Counted from the first letter of the stretch, positions 1-9,993 are shown. The stretch: DNA of 64,000 nucleotides from an uncultured Pelagibacteraceae bacterium (GCA_902515205.1 CABXTU010000003.1:1-64000); one strand, 5' to 3'. The notes: generated from the sequence alone by a model not told the origin. Program-made: numbers and translations.

Positions 1-1
1 T

Positions 2-943
2 GTTTTAGCTCTTACATGGAATATTCAAGGTGGAGAAATGGGCTACAACACCTTTGGGAATATATTATTTTATGGATTGGGAATGTATTTATGCGCCTCA
101 GTTCAAGTGGGTATGTTCTTTCCTTTAGCTGAATGGACTGAAAGTGGTGGAGAAAAAACTTTTATACATACTCCAGTTCAATTTTTTCAAGGAATGGCAG
201 TTGGATTAATAGTAGCAGCGGCGGTGCCAACAATTGTTGCTGGACTAATAGGTTATGCAATTTTAGGATTAAGAGGTCATTATTTTGCAATTTGCACTTT
301 AGGTTTAGGAGTTGCTGCAGGTGAAATTTCTGGAGGTATAGAAATTATTGGAGCAGGACAAGGTTTTACGACACCCCCATTTCCTGATGTTGGAGGTTTA
401 GAGGCAAGAGGAGAATTCTTTTACTTACTTAGTTTTGGTGCACTTGTATTAACATTCATTGCAGTAAGATCAATTTACTCTACAAGATTTAAATTAATTT
501 TAAATGCAATCAGAGACAATGAAGATAAAGCAGAAGCAATGGGCATTCAAACTATGAAATACAAAATTATAGGTTGGATGATATCTGCATTCTTTTGTGG
601 ATTAGCTGGAGGAATTATGGGTGGTCTAGTTGGTTATATAGACTCTACAGATGTTGCATTTGACGGAAGAGAGATGGGAGTATTCATGGTTTTAATGGCG
701 ATCTTAGGAGGCAAAGGAACTTTATGGGGACCGGTTATTGGAGCTACAGTTTTTCATATTTTTAAGGAAGGTTTCTGGACATTTTTTTTAGGATGGCAGT
801 ATGTTGCTTTAGGAGTTCTTATCGTAGTAATAGTAATCTATTTCCCAGAAGGAATAATGGGGTGGTTAAGGGAAAAATATCCTGAAAGATTTGGAGAAGT
901 TGTAGATGAAGCAGATAGAAAAGCCCAGGTAGAATTGAAATGA
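2..943 (+). CDS. livM: Branched-chain amino-acid ABC transporter permease (LivM family), 5' end truncated by the window
   Basis: The frame is open upstream of the listed ATG (VLALTWNIQGGEMGYNTFGN...), a LivM-type N-terminal region. Has the RDNEDKAEAMGI motif and multiple TM segments, and is followed by two ABC ATPases. Confidence 0.85.
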   Translation, partial: VLALTWNIQGGEMGYNTFGNILFYGLGMYLCASVQVGMFFPLAEWTESGGEKTFIHTPVQFFQGMAVGLIVAAAVPTIVAGLIGYAILGLRGHYFAICTLGLGVAAGEISGGIEIIGAGQGFTTPPFPDVGGLEARGEFFYLLSFGALVLTFIAVRSIYSTRFKLILNAIRDNEDKAEAMGIQTMKYKIIGWMISAFFCGLAGGIMGGLVGYIDSTDVAFDGREMGVFMVLMAILGGKGTLWGPVIGATVFHIFKEGFWTFFLGWQYVALGVLIVVIVIYFPEGIMGWLREKYPERFGEVVDEADRKAQVELK

Positions 944-1680
944 GTATTTTAGAAGTAAGCAATGTAAGTAAATCATTCGGTGGGGTTAAGGCTAATGTAG
1001 ACATTTCAATGAATGTTGAGAAAGGTAAAATTGTTGGTTTAATAGGGCCAAATGGTTCTGGTAAAACAACTCTATTTAATTCTATCGTTGGTACTTATCC
1101 TATAGATAATGGATCTATAAAATTTAATGGTAAAGAGGTTTCAGAGCTACCAGTTCCAGTAATTGCAAAACTTGGACTTTTGAGAACATTTCAACAAACC
1201 AGGATTTACGGTAAATTAAATTGTATTGAGAATATGTTAATTAGTCATAAGGGAAGTGACTCTAGCCTTTTTACAATATTTAATAAAATACCAAAAGATT
1301 TAACTGAAAAGGCCGAAAATTTATTAAGTTTTGTTGGTCTATACCAAAAAAGAAAATTAAGAGCAGGGGACTTATCTTTTGGGCAGCAAAAGTTATTAGA
1401 ACTTGCAATGGCATTAATGAACGAACCAGAAATGTTATTGTTGGATGAACCAACTGCTGGAATTAATCCGACACTAATAAATGGAATTATAGATAGATTA
1501 ATTAAAGTAAATCAAGACTTTGGCATTACTCTTTTGGTTATAGAACATAATATGAAAGTAATTATGCAATTAGCAGAAGATATTTTTTGTTTAGCCCATG
1601 GAAAAATGCTTGCTAACGGATCACCTGGTGAAATTAAAAATGATAAGCGTGTAATTGATGCTTATCTAGGAGCACAATAA
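940..1680 (+). CDS. livG: Branched-chain amino-acid ABC transporter ATP-binding protein (LivG)
   Basis: Walker A GPNGSGKTT, signature LSFGQQKLLE, Walker B LLLDEPTAG; LivG C-terminus; 4-bp overlap with the upstream permease. Confidence 0.88.
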   Translation: MSILEVSNVSKSFGGVKANVDISMNVEKGKIVGLIGPNGSGKTTLFNSIVGTYPIDNGSIKFNGKEVSELPVPVIAKLGLLRTFQQTRIYGKLNCIENMLISHKGSDSSLFTIFNKIPKDLTEKAENLLSFVGLYQKRKLRAGDLSFGQQKLLELAMALMNEPEMLLLDEPTAGINPTLINGIIDRLIKVNQDFGITLLVIEHNMKVIMQLAEDIFCLAHGKMLANGSPGEIKNDKRVIDAYLGAQ

Positions 1681-2465
1681 TGTCAAATCAATATGAAGTT
1701 TTAGGCAAAGCACCTAATGCTAGTGATTTAAAAAATTTATCTCCTAAAGATGTCCATTTAACAATTAAAAATTTGAATGCTGGATATGGAAAAATGGAAA
1801 TACTTCATAACTTTGAGCTTTTTGTTAGTAAAGCTCAATCACTATGTTTGATAGGTCCTAATGGAGCAGGTAAATCTACTATACTTCATTCTATTTACGG
1901 ATTTACGAATATTTTTTCTGGAAAAATTGAAATTGATGGAAAAGAAATTACTAACCTTTCTCCTGCAGAAAAACTTAAATCAGTTGGAATAGCTTATATT
2001 CTTCAAGACAACTCAGTGTTTCCAGATATGACCGTAGAGGAAAATTTATTAATGGGTGGATTTATAAAAGATAAAACAGAAGAGTCCTATGAGGAGGCTG
2101 AAAAAATTCTTCAAAAATATGAAAGATTAGGAAATAGAAGAAATCAACCAGCAAAGGTACTGTCAGGAGGAGAAAGAAGATTGCTAGAAATTTCTAGAGC
2201 ACTAGTTATGAAACCTTCTGTTCTATTGGTAGATGAGCCATCAATTGGGCTAGAACCTAGATATATAGATATGGTATTCGAAATTTTAAGAGATCTACAG
2301 GAAAATGAAAAAAAAACTATTATTCTTGTAGAACAAAATGCAAAAAAAGGTCTTGAGTTTGCAGACATTGGATATGTGTTAGTTTCCGGCCAAACTGCTA
2401 TTGCAGGTAAAGGTGATGATCTTTTAAATAATCCAGATGTTGGTCGCCTGTTTTTAGGTGGTTAA
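1680..2465 (+). CDS. livF: Branched-chain amino-acid ABC transporter ATP-binding protein (LivF)
   Basis: Walker A GPNGAGKST, LSGGERRLLE, LLVDEPSIGL, VEQNAKKGLEFAD; LivF-like ending GRLFLGG. Confidence 0.87.
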   Translation: MSNQYEVLGKAPNASDLKNLSPKDVHLTIKNLNAGYGKMEILHNFELFVSKAQSLCLIGPNGAGKSTILHSIYGFTNIFSGKIEIDGKEITNLSPAEKLKSVGIAYILQDNSVFPDMTVEENLLMGGFIKDKTEESYEEAEKILQKYERLGNRRNQPAKVLSGGERRLLEISRALVMKPSVLLVDEPSIGLEPRYIDMVFEILRDLQENEKKTIILVEQNAKKGLEFADIGYVLVSGQTAIAGKGDDLLNNPDVGRLFLGG

Positions 2466-3169
2466 TGATTGATAAAAAATATTTTTTCAAAGGTTTTAAA
2501 TCAATAAAAGGTGTAGGAAGTCCCGCTATAGCATTAGGTGCAAGTTTTATTGCAATTGGTGCTCTCCTTAAAAATTTAGGTTTTTCAATTCAGGAAAGTG
2601 TTTTTTCTACATTTCTAACCTATGCATTACCTGGATCGTTGGTGATGGCTGAGTCAATGTTGATTGGAGCTTCTCTAATAAATATCTTTATAGCAGTGTG
2701 GCTGGTCAATGCGAGATTATATCCAATGACTGTAGCTTTAATGCCATTATTAATCCATGAAAATCAACCAAGGTGGAAATACTATTTATCATGTCATTTT
2801 ATAGCTGTGTCTTCATGGCTTATAATGAAAGATAACTACGAAAATATTGAAAAAGAAAACAGAATAGATTTTTGGATTGGTATTGGAATTGCGACATGGT
2901 CTGTAGCAATTTTTTCAACATTTATTGGTTATATTGTTTCTGATTTTTTGAATAAAGATCTACTTATCGGCTTAGCAATTGTTAACCCAATTTATTTTAT
3001 ATGTATGATGTTAGGAGCAATGAAAACAATACAAATAAGTTTATCTATAGTTTTGGGTACAATCTTAGGACCAGCTTTTTATTTCTTGTCTCCCGAGTGG
3101 TGTATTTTGTTTGGAGGATTTACAGCTGGCACTATTGCCTTTTTATTTGGAGAAATAAATGGCAAGTAG
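2465..3169 (+). CDS. azlC: AzlC family branched-chain amino-acid permease
   Basis: AzlC-like multi-TM protein (YALPGSLVMAESML..., WLVNARLYPMTVALMPLL), overlapping an AzlD-size gene. Confidence 0.75.
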   Translation: MIDKKYFFKGFKSIKGVGSPAIALGASFIAIGALLKNLGFSIQESVFSTFLTYALPGSLVMAESMLIGASLINIFIAVWLVNARLYPMTVALMPLLIHENQPRWKYYLSCHFIAVSSWLIMKDNYENIEKENRIDFWIGIGIATWSVAIFSTFIGYIVSDFLNKDLLIGLAIVNPIYFICMMLGAMKTIQISLSIVLGTILGPAFYFLSPEWCILFGGFTAGTIAFLFGEINGK

Positions 3170-3482
3170 CATATTAATTGTAATTATTGTTACTTCTTTG
3201 GCAACTTATTTATCAAGATTTTTGGGTGTTGTGAGTGCAGAAAAAATCAAAGAAACATCTAAAATGTTTAGATGGTTTAACTGTCTTGCATATTCAACAC
3301 TAGCAGCTTTAATCGCACGAATAGTAATTTTTCCCTCAGGAGCTTTATCCGAAGTAGATTATATGATTAGATTTATTGTAGTAATTTTATCTATTGCTAT
3401 TTTTTATTTGACTAAAAAGAATTTGGTTTACCCTACACTTTTCTCTGCTATCATGTTATCATTTTTAATTACTTATTTATGA
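3159..3482 (+). CDS. azlD: AzlD family branched-chain amino-acid transport protein
   Basis: 107-aa membrane protein (TYLSRFLGVVSAEKI), overlapping the azlC end. Confidence 0.7.
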   Translation: MASSILIVIIVTSLATYLSRFLGVVSAEKIKETSKMFRWFNCLAYSTLAALIARIVIFPSGALSEVDYMIRFIVVILSIAIFYLTKKNLVYPTLFSAIMLSFLITYL

Positions 3483-4393
3483 TCGAAACTATTGATGGAT
3501 TTGAAATTTCATTTAACAAATTATCTTCAAGGATAATTGATATAAAAATAAAGAATGAAACAATTGAAAAATTAATTTTTCCTTTTAAAAAATTTGACTT
3601 AACTGCTATTGAATACAAACCATTTACTAGGTTTACAATTGCAAAAAGTTTGGATGATTTAAGTCAAAATAAACTTAGTATTTTATTAAATAAAATTATC
3701 AGGGATAGAAAATTTGGTTGTTTCATAATTAGTCCAGAAAATAAAAACGCAAATATCAATGATATTTTTTTGATTAAATTATCAACAGCAATTTCTTATT
3801 TGATAGGTAATCCCAATCACGATTCTATGACAGGAAAATATTATGCAAGATTTCACGTAAAGCATGAAGATAAAAGTGATTCGTATTTAAGGAAAGCTTA
3901 TATAAATATGGATCTTCATACTGATGGGACATATGTAAAAGAAGTTACTGATTGGCTTTTAATGACGAAAATTGAGGAAAAAAATGTTGAGGGTGGAGAA
4001 ACAGCAATGTTGCACCTGGATGATTGGGAGTATTGCGATGAATTATTTAACGACCCAGTAGGAAAAGAAAACTTTTTATGGTCTTCCCCAAAAAGTAAAA
4101 ATGTAGAATATAAAGTTAAACATCCAGTATTTTCAAAGGATGAGAGTGGTAAACCTCAAATTTCTTATATAGATCAGTTTCCAGAACCAAAAAATATGTC
4201 TCAAGGAAATTTTTTGCAAAAATTATCTGATTGTTTAGAGGAGAGTAAAAACAAAATAATTACTAAATTACCAGTAGGTTCAGCTATTGTTGCTAATAAT
4301 TATTTTTGGCTTCATGGAAGAAAGCCTTTTTCAGTGAATAAAAAGCTGAGTCGAGAATTACTAAGAATTAGGGGAAAATTCTTTAATAATTAA
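3479..4393 (+). CDS. CsiD/GlaH-like Fe(II)/2-oxoglutarate-dependent oxygenase (glutarate 2-hydroxylase family)
   Basis: Motifs DLHTDGTYVKEVTDWLLMTKIEEKNVEGGETAMLHLDDW and distal NNYFWLHGRKPF...RELLRIRG match CsiD/GlaH. Confidence 0.8.
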   Translation: MIETIDGFEISFNKLSSRIIDIKIKNETIEKLIFPFKKFDLTAIEYKPFTRFTIAKSLDDLSQNKLSILLNKIIRDRKFGCFIISPENKNANINDIFLIKLSTAISYLIGNPNHDSMTGKYYARFHVKHEDKSDSYLRKAYINMDLHTDGTYVKEVTDWLLMTKIEEKNVEGGETAMLHLDDWEYCDELFNDPVGKENFLWSSPKSKNVEYKVKHPVFSKDESGKPQISYIDQFPEPKNMSQGNFLQKLSDCLEESKNKIITKLPVGSAIVANNYFWLHGRKPFSVNKKLSRELLRIRGKFFNN

Positions 4394-4542
4394 TACTCTC
4401 TACTCAAAGTTGAAAATTAATTAACTATGTAAATGTCTCAAAAAAAGGTTTATTTTATTGACTAAAAGTGTTGTTTTTTTACCACTATTTATATGAATCT
4501 ATGTAAACAGTCATCTCTTCAGTTTACTTTAGTTGGTTAATG

Positions 4543-4548
4543 TATACT
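4543..4548 (+). promoter_or_regulatory. Candidate -10 element (TATACT) for the outer-membrane protein gene
   Basis: TATACT lies 43 nt upstream of the ATG in the 199-bp intergenic region; no convincing -35. Confidence 0.35.
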
Positions 4549-4591
4549 TATTTGATTAATATTAATATTAATAAAAATAAGGATTATAATC

Positions 4592-5248
4592 ATGAGAAAA
4601 TTAATCGTAACTGCGATTTTAACTCTGTTCTCTTTTACCTCTGCTAATGCAGATTTAGGAGTAAACGTTGGTATCTCAGGCCAAATGGGTTTGTTTGCAG
4701 CTACAGCTACTGAGAAAAATACTCTAGATGTAGGTACCGAAACTAACTCTGATTCTGAATTTCTTGCATTGGGTTGGGGCTCAGTATTTATCGAAAAAAC
4801 ACTCGGAAGAGCGTTTATCGGTATTGACTATGTGCCTGCAGCTTTAGAAACAGAAACAAAAGAAGACACTAAGTTTGACTCAACGTCTGTAGAAAATAGA
4901 GCAGAAGTAGAGAATACAATTCAAGTTGATTTCGAAGATCTTACAACTTATTACTTAGGCTTTAACATAACAGATAATTTTTACGCTAAAGCTGGTGTGA
5001 TGAGTGTTGATATCATAACTAATGAAAATTTAGGAACTGGTTCTACTTATGGAGACACTGACACTGAAGGAACGTTAATAGGTTTAGGTTATAGTGCTAC
5101 ATCAGATGCTGGAGTTTTTTTCAGGTTTGAAGGTAACTATATGGAATTTGATGGTGCGTCATTAGACTCTTCTACTGGTGTTGCTAAAATTTCATTAGAT
5201 AGTTTAGATGGTGTATCTGGTAAATTATCTTTAGGTAAAACATTCTAA
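4592..5248 (+). CDS. Putative outer-membrane beta-barrel protein
   Basis: N-terminal signal peptide MRKLIVTAILTLFSFTSANA, amphipathic strand pattern, C-terminal ...KLSLGKTF ending in Phe; preceded by aaggatt RBS-like sequence. Confidence 0.7.
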   Translation: MRKLIVTAILTLFSFTSANADLGVNVGISGQMGLFAATATEKNTLDVGTETNSDSEFLALGWGSVFIEKTLGRAFIGIDYVPAALETETKEDTKFDSTSVENRAEVENTIQVDFEDLTTYYLGFNITDNFYAKAGVMSVDIITNENLGTGSTYGDTDTEGTLIGLGYSATSDAGVFFRFEGNYMEFDGASLDSSTGVAKISLDSLDGVSGKLSLGKTF

Positions 5249-5272
5249 ATTAAATAAATTAAGTAAAATTAT

Positions 5273-5306
5273 AAAAAACCCCCTCATTTAGAGGGGGTTT
5301 TTTTTT
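5273..5306. terminator. Intrinsic terminator (13-bp stem, bidirectional-type)
   Basis: AAAAAACCCCCTC-ATTTA-GAGGGGGTTTTTTTTT: perfect stem with a 5-nt loop and T-tract directly after the OMP gene. Confidence 0.93.
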
Positions 5307-5343
5307 GTTTATATAGAAAAATTAAAGTAACATTAGTTTTTTT

Positions 5344-6111
5344 ATGAAATTAGGTTTTATAGGAACAGGTAATATTTCTTCAGATGTTGTTACAGGTATT
5401 TGTAAATCTAAAATATCGTTTAATAAGATAATATTATCACCAAGGAACAAAAAAAAATCTCAAAACTTAAAAAAAAAATTTAAAAAAATTCATATTGCAA
5501 AGACAAACCAAGAAGTAGTAGATAAATCTGATTGGGTATTTATTGGAGTTTTACCTGAAGTTGGCAATGAGATATTACCAAAGCTAAAATTTCGATCAAA
5601 ACAAACAGTTATAAGTTTTATCTCTACGATTGATTTTTCAAAGTTAAAAAAAAATTTAAAAAAAAAAACAAATATTGTTAGAGCTATTCCAATGCCGCCA
5701 ATTGCTATGGGAAAAGGACCAGTAATAATTTTCCCTCCTAATAAAAAAGTAAAGTCTTTTTTTAATAAAATTGGAGAAGTTATAGAGATTAAAAGTGAAA
5801 AATTATCTCAAAATTTTTGGTCTATTTCTGGTACGATGGCATCTTTCTATGAAATGTTAAAAATATTATCAGATTGGTTAGTCAAAAAAAAAATAAAAAG
5901 AAAACAAGCCCAAAATTATACAACTTCTCTTTATTCTGCTTTAGCTACTTTAGCTGCAGAAAATTCAAAAAGAGATTTTAGGCAATTTGTTATTAATTCT
6001 CAAACTCCAGGAGGTTTAAATTGGCAGGGTGTTAATGAGTTAAGAAAAGTTGGGTATTTTAAATCTTTAGAAAAATCAATTAATAATATTTTAAAAAGAT
6101 TGAACAAATAG
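5344..6111 (+). CDS. Pyrroline-5-carboxylate reductase-like protein (ProC family)
   Basis: N-terminal Rossmann motif LGFIGTGNISSDVVTGI, RAIPMPPIAMGKGP, C-terminal SQTPGGLNWQGVNELR. Confidence 0.75.
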   Translation: MKLGFIGTGNISSDVVTGICKSKISFNKIILSPRNKKKSQNLKKKFKKIHIAKTNQEVVDKSDWVFIGVLPEVGNEILPKLKFRSKQTVISFISTIDFSKLKKNLKKKTNIVRAIPMPPIAMGKGPVIIFPPNKKVKSFFNKIGEVIEIKSEKLSQNFWSISGTMASFYEMLKILSDWLVKKKIKRKQAQNYTTSLYSALATLAAENSKRDFRQFVINSQTPGGLNWQGVNELRKVGYFKSLEKSINNILKRLNK

Positions 6112-6114
6112 AAA

Positions 6115-6903
6115 ATGTCTGAGAACATTTTAGAAATTAACAACTTATCAAAATATTTTGGTGGTTTAGCAGCAGTCTCTGATTGTTCTTTAAAAGTAAA
6201 AAAAGGGACAATTACTGGTATCATTGGCCCTAATGGATCTGGCAAAACAACCTTGTTCAATTTAATTGCTGGTAATTTAAAATCATCAACGGGTAGCGTA
6301 ATTTTTAATAATGAAAATATCACAGATATTCCTTCTTATGAATTATTCTCAAAAGGTTTACTAAGAACTTTTCAAATAGCGCATGAGTTTACAAATTTAT
6401 CTGTTTTAGAAAATTTAATGATGGTTCCAGGTAATCAATCTGGAGAAAAATTAATGAATGCTTTGTTAAAGCCTTCATTAGTTGCAAAAGAAGAAGGTCA
6501 AATAAAAAAAAAGGCTATGGAAGTTGTTGATTTTTTAAATTTAGGTCATTTGAAAAATGAATTGGCAGGAAATTTATCTGGAGGGCAAAAAAAATTATTG
6601 GAATTAGGAAGAACGATGATGGTTGATGCTAAACTAGTTTTATTGGATGAAGTTGGTGCGGGAGTTAATAGAACTTTACTAAAAGATCTTGGAACAGCTA
6701 TAGAAAAATTAAACAAAGAAAAGGGCTATACTTTTTGTATGATAGAGCATGATATGGATTTCATAGGAAGATTGTGTGATCCAGTAATAGTTATGGCTGA
6801 AGGAGCAGTCCTTTTTGAAGGATCAGTTGAGGAAGCAAAAAAAGACGAAAAAGTGATTGAAAGTTATTTGGGTAGAGGATCAAAATTAAAGGATAATTTA
6901 TAA
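6115..6903 (+). CDS. Branched-chain amino-acid type ABC transporter ATP-binding protein (LivG-like, second system)
   Basis: GPNGSGKTT, LSGGQKKLLELGRT, LLDEVGAGVN, MIEHDMDFI. Confidence 0.87.
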   Translation: MSENILEINNLSKYFGGLAAVSDCSLKVKKGTITGIIGPNGSGKTTLFNLIAGNLKSSTGSVIFNNENITDIPSYELFSKGLLRTFQIAHEFTNLSVLENLMMVPGNQSGEKLMNALLKPSLVAKEEGQIKKKAMEVVDFLNLGHLKNELAGNLSGGQKKLLELGRTMMVDAKLVLLDEVGAGVNRTLLKDLGTAIEKLNKEKGYTFCMIEHDMDFIGRLCDPVIVMAEGAVLFEGSVEEAKKDEKVIESYLGRGSKLKDNL

Positions 6904-7610
6904 TGGCATTTTTTGAGGGTAATAACATGACTGGTGGATACGGAAGTGGTCCAGATATAATTAATTCATGTTCTGTGAATGTTGAAAAAGGTGAAATAGT
7001 TTCAATTCTTGGACCAAACGGTGCTGGAAAATCTACAGCTATGAAAGCAATGTTGGGTTTATTAAATTTAAAATCTGGATCAGTAATTATTGGTGGAAAA
7101 AATATCTCAAAGTTATCACCTCAGGATAGGGTTAAAGAAGGTATTTCATTTGTTCCTCAAACGAAAAATGTTTTTGCAGGCATGACAGTTGAGGAAAATT
7201 TAGAGATGGGAGCCTTTTTGTTAAGCAATGATTTCAAATTGGTGATAGATGAAATTTATGACTTATTTCCAATACTTAAAGAGAAAAGAAATCAATTAGT
7301 TGGTGAATTATCAGGAGGACAGAGACAGCAAGTAGCGCTTGGAAGGGCATTAATGATTAAACCGTCAGTTTTAATGCTTGATGAGCCAACCGCAGGTGTT
7401 TCACCTATAGTTATGGATGAATTATTTGATCATATAATTAAAGTTAAGAGAACTAACGTTGCAATTTTGATGGTTGAACAAAATGCTAAACAAGCATTGA
7501 ATATTTCTGATAGAGGCTATGTTTTAGTTACAGGAGAAAATCGTTATTCTGGTACTGGAAAAGAACTATTAGATGATCCAAGAGTAAGAAGCTCTTTTTT
7601 AGGTGGTTGA
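6903..7610 (+). CDS. Branched-chain amino-acid type ABC transporter ATP-binding protein (LivF-like, second system)
   Basis: GPNGAGKST, LSGGQRQQVALGRAL, LDEPTAGVSP, VEQNAKQAL. Confidence 0.87.
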   Translation: MAFFEGNNMTGGYGSGPDIINSCSVNVEKGEIVSILGPNGAGKSTAMKAMLGLLNLKSGSVIIGGKNISKLSPQDRVKEGISFVPQTKNVFAGMTVEENLEMGAFLLSNDFKLVIDEIYDLFPILKEKRNQLVGELSGGQRQQVALGRALMIKPSVLMLDEPTAGVSPIVMDELFDHIIKVKRTNVAILMVEQNAKQALNISDRGYVLVTGENRYSGTGKELLDDPRVRSSFLGG

Positions 7611-7611
7611 T

Positions 7612-8622
7612 ATGGATTTCTTAAATGCAATTATTCTTCTGTTAAATTACATTTTTGTGCCAGCTTTGACATATGGTTCCCAGTTAGCATTAGGTGCAAT
7701 TTTTGTAACTTTAATTTATGGAATTCTAAGATTTGCAAATTTTGCTACAGGAGACATGATGTCTTTTGGAACGATGTTTACAATCTTGTTTACTTGGTAT
7801 TTTCAATCTATTGGTATTAATCTTGGAGTTTTACCAACAGCTCTTTTGGCTATTCCTTTCGCCATTATTTTTATGGTTGGTTATATGCTTATTATAGATA
7901 ACTTTGTTTTTAAATATTACAGAAGCAATAAAAGTCCACCAGTTCAATTAGCAATGGTTAGTATTGGTGTGATGTTTGTTACTCAAGCTGTTGTAAGAAT
8001 AATAATAGGTCCTTCAGATAGAAGATTTTTTGATGGAGAAAAATTTATAATTAAAGCTGGAGAATTTAAAGAAATAACAGGTTTAAATGAAGGTCTTGCA
8101 ATTAAATCTACTCAACTAATTACAGTTATCGTAACAATGGCTTTAGTTTCAGCTCTTTTTTGGTTTTTAAATAAAACAAAAACAGGAAAAAGTATGAGGG
8201 CATACTCAGATAATGAAGATTTAGCATTGCTTTCAGGTATAGATCCCAAGAAGATAGTTATGATTACTTGGATTATTGCAGGGATACTAGCAACAATTGG
8301 TGGAGCTTTATATGGCCTGGATAAAAGTTTTAAACCTTTTACATATTTTAATAACATGCTCCCAATATTCGCTGCAGCTATTGTAGGTGGAATAGGTAAT
8401 CCATTTGGAGCTTTTTTAGGTGGATATGTAATTGCTTTTTCTGAAATATTATTAACTTATGCTTATAGAAAATTTTTCATGTACGTTTTGCCTGAAAGCA
8501 TGGAACCTGGTGGTTTAATTCAATTACTTTCAACTGATTATAAATTTGCAGTATCGTTTTCAATATTAGTAATCGTATTACTCTATCGACCATCAGGAAT
8601 ATTTAAAGGGAAAGTATTGTGA
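7612..8622 (+). CDS. Branched-chain amino-acid type ABC transporter permease (LivH-like, second system)
   Basis: LivH-like membrane protein (FANFATGDMMSFG, AAAIVGGIGNPFGAFLGG); start set at the second Met (MDFLNAIILL) after an 8-bp overlap. Confidence 0.85.
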   Translation: MDFLNAIILLLNYIFVPALTYGSQLALGAIFVTLIYGILRFANFATGDMMSFGTMFTILFTWYFQSIGINLGVLPTALLAIPFAIIFMVGYMLIIDNFVFKYYRSNKSPPVQLAMVSIGVMFVTQAVVRIIIGPSDRRFFDGEKFIIKAGEFKEITGLNEGLAIKSTQLITVIVTMALVSALFWFLNKTKTGKSMRAYSDNEDLALLSGIDPKKIVMITWIIAGILATIGGALYGLDKSFKPFTYFNNMLPIFAAAIVGGIGNPFGAFLGGYVIAFSEILLTYAYRKFFMYVLPESMEPGGLIQLLSTDYKFAVSFSILVIVLLYRPSGIFKGKVL

Positions 8623-9989
8623 GAAAAAATTTAAATGTAATAGCTGCTTACAGTGTAATGATGGGTTTAATTATCCTTGTAGGAATATTTCAATCCTGGA
8701 ATATTGCTTTATCAATATTTAATCTTTGCTTAATTTCAGCTGTCATGACAATGGGTGCAAATATTCAATGGGGCTATGCTGGCCTAATTAACTTTGGAAT
8801 AATGGGATATACAGCTTTAGGTGGTTTGGCAGCAGTTTTAATTTCTGTGAATCCAGTTCAAGAAGCTTGGAGTGCGGGTGGTTTAAATATTTTGTTCAGT
8901 CTCTTCCTTATTATAGGAATGGTATTAGCTGTTAGATATGTTTTAAAGAAATATGAAAAATCCAAAATAAGAACTTATATTATTGCTACAATTATTATCT
9001 TAGGAATTATCATAATACGATTTGTATCTGAGCCTGGCATTGAGGCTATTGAAGAAGTGGATCCAGCAAAAACTGGTTTTTTGGGCGGACTTGGTCTCCC
9101 AATTATTTTTTCTTGGATAGTTGGAGCTTTGTTTGCCGGTGGATTGGCATTTGTAATAGGTAAAGTTGCCTTAGGTTTAAGAGCAGATTACTTAGCGATA
9201 GCAACATTATTGATATCAGAAATTGTAATTGCAATTATTAAACATGAAGATTGGCTAACAAGAGGAGTTAAAAATGTAATTGGATTAAAACGCCCTGCAC
9301 CTTACGAGGTAAATTTACAACAAACTGACTGGTTTATAAATTTAGTTGATAAATTTAACGCAAGTAAATTAAATTTAATTCCAGATTTTGCTGAAAGACA
9401 AGCCACTCTTAATCAATTAGTAATTGAAGGATCATCAGTTTTTGTAAAACTTTGTTATTCAGGATTATTTTTAGTAGTTGTGATTATTCTTTTAATTTTT
9501 ACTCAAAAAGCTCTTTATTCTCCATGGGGAAGAATGATGAGAGCCATAAGAGATAATGAAGAAGCAGCAAACGCTATGGGTAAAAATGTTGTTAAGCAAC
9601 ATCTTCTAATATTTGTTTTAGGATCAGCTATAGTCGGGATTGCAGGTGCAATGTTAGTTACTCAAGATGGATTATTTACTCCAGGAAGTTATAGACCAAT
9701 GAGATATACTTTTCTAATCTGGGTCATGGTTATAGTTGGAGGAAGTGGAAATAATTTTGGTGCAATTCTTGGTGGTTTTGCTGTTTGGTTCTTATGGATT
9801 GAATCTGCACCAATTGGATTATATTTAGTCAATCTAACAACTGCAGGTTTAGATGATACACATTTTTTAAAAGTTCATTTAATTGAAAGTGTTCCATATT
9901 TTAGATTTTTGATGATGGGCTTAGGTTTGTTATTAATTATGAGATATAGGCCCAAAGGTATACTTCCAGAGAAAATAGAAATAAAATAA
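8619..9989 (+). CDS. Branched-chain amino-acid type ABC transporter permease (LivM-like, second system; 456 aa)
   Basis: LivM motifs (WGYAGLINFGIMGYTALG, MMRAIRDNEEAANAMG, RYRPKGILPEK); 4-bp overlap with the LivH-like gene; internal TM/hydrophilic insertion. Confidence 0.85.
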   Translation: MRKNLNVIAAYSVMMGLIILVGIFQSWNIALSIFNLCLISAVMTMGANIQWGYAGLINFGIMGYTALGGLAAVLISVNPVQEAWSAGGLNILFSLFLIIGMVLAVRYVLKKYEKSKIRTYIIATIIILGIIIIRFVSEPGIEAIEEVDPAKTGFLGGLGLPIIFSWIVGALFAGGLAFVIGKVALGLRADYLAIATLLISEIVIAIIKHEDWLTRGVKNVIGLKRPAPYEVNLQQTDWFINLVDKFNASKLNLIPDFAERQATLNQLVIEGSSVFVKLCYSGLFLVVVIILLIFTQKALYSPWGRMMRAIRDNEEAANAMGKNVVKQHLLIFVLGSAIVGIAGAMLVTQDGLFTPGSYRPMRYTFLIWVMVIVGGSGNNFGAILGGFAVWFLWIESAPIGLYLVNLTTAGLDDTHFLKVHLIESVPYFRFLMMGLGLLLIMRYRPKGILPEKIEIK

Positions 9990-9993
9990 AATT

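Noticed and set aside
4461-4495. Possible hairpin TAAAAGTG...CACTATTTA after the GlaH-like gene
   Set aside because: Short A/T stem with a bulge and no U-tract; not convincing as a terminator.
6000-6323. 107-aa minus-strand ORF spanning the ProC-like/ABC ATPase junction
   Set aside because: Overlaps two solid genes on the other strand; no family features.
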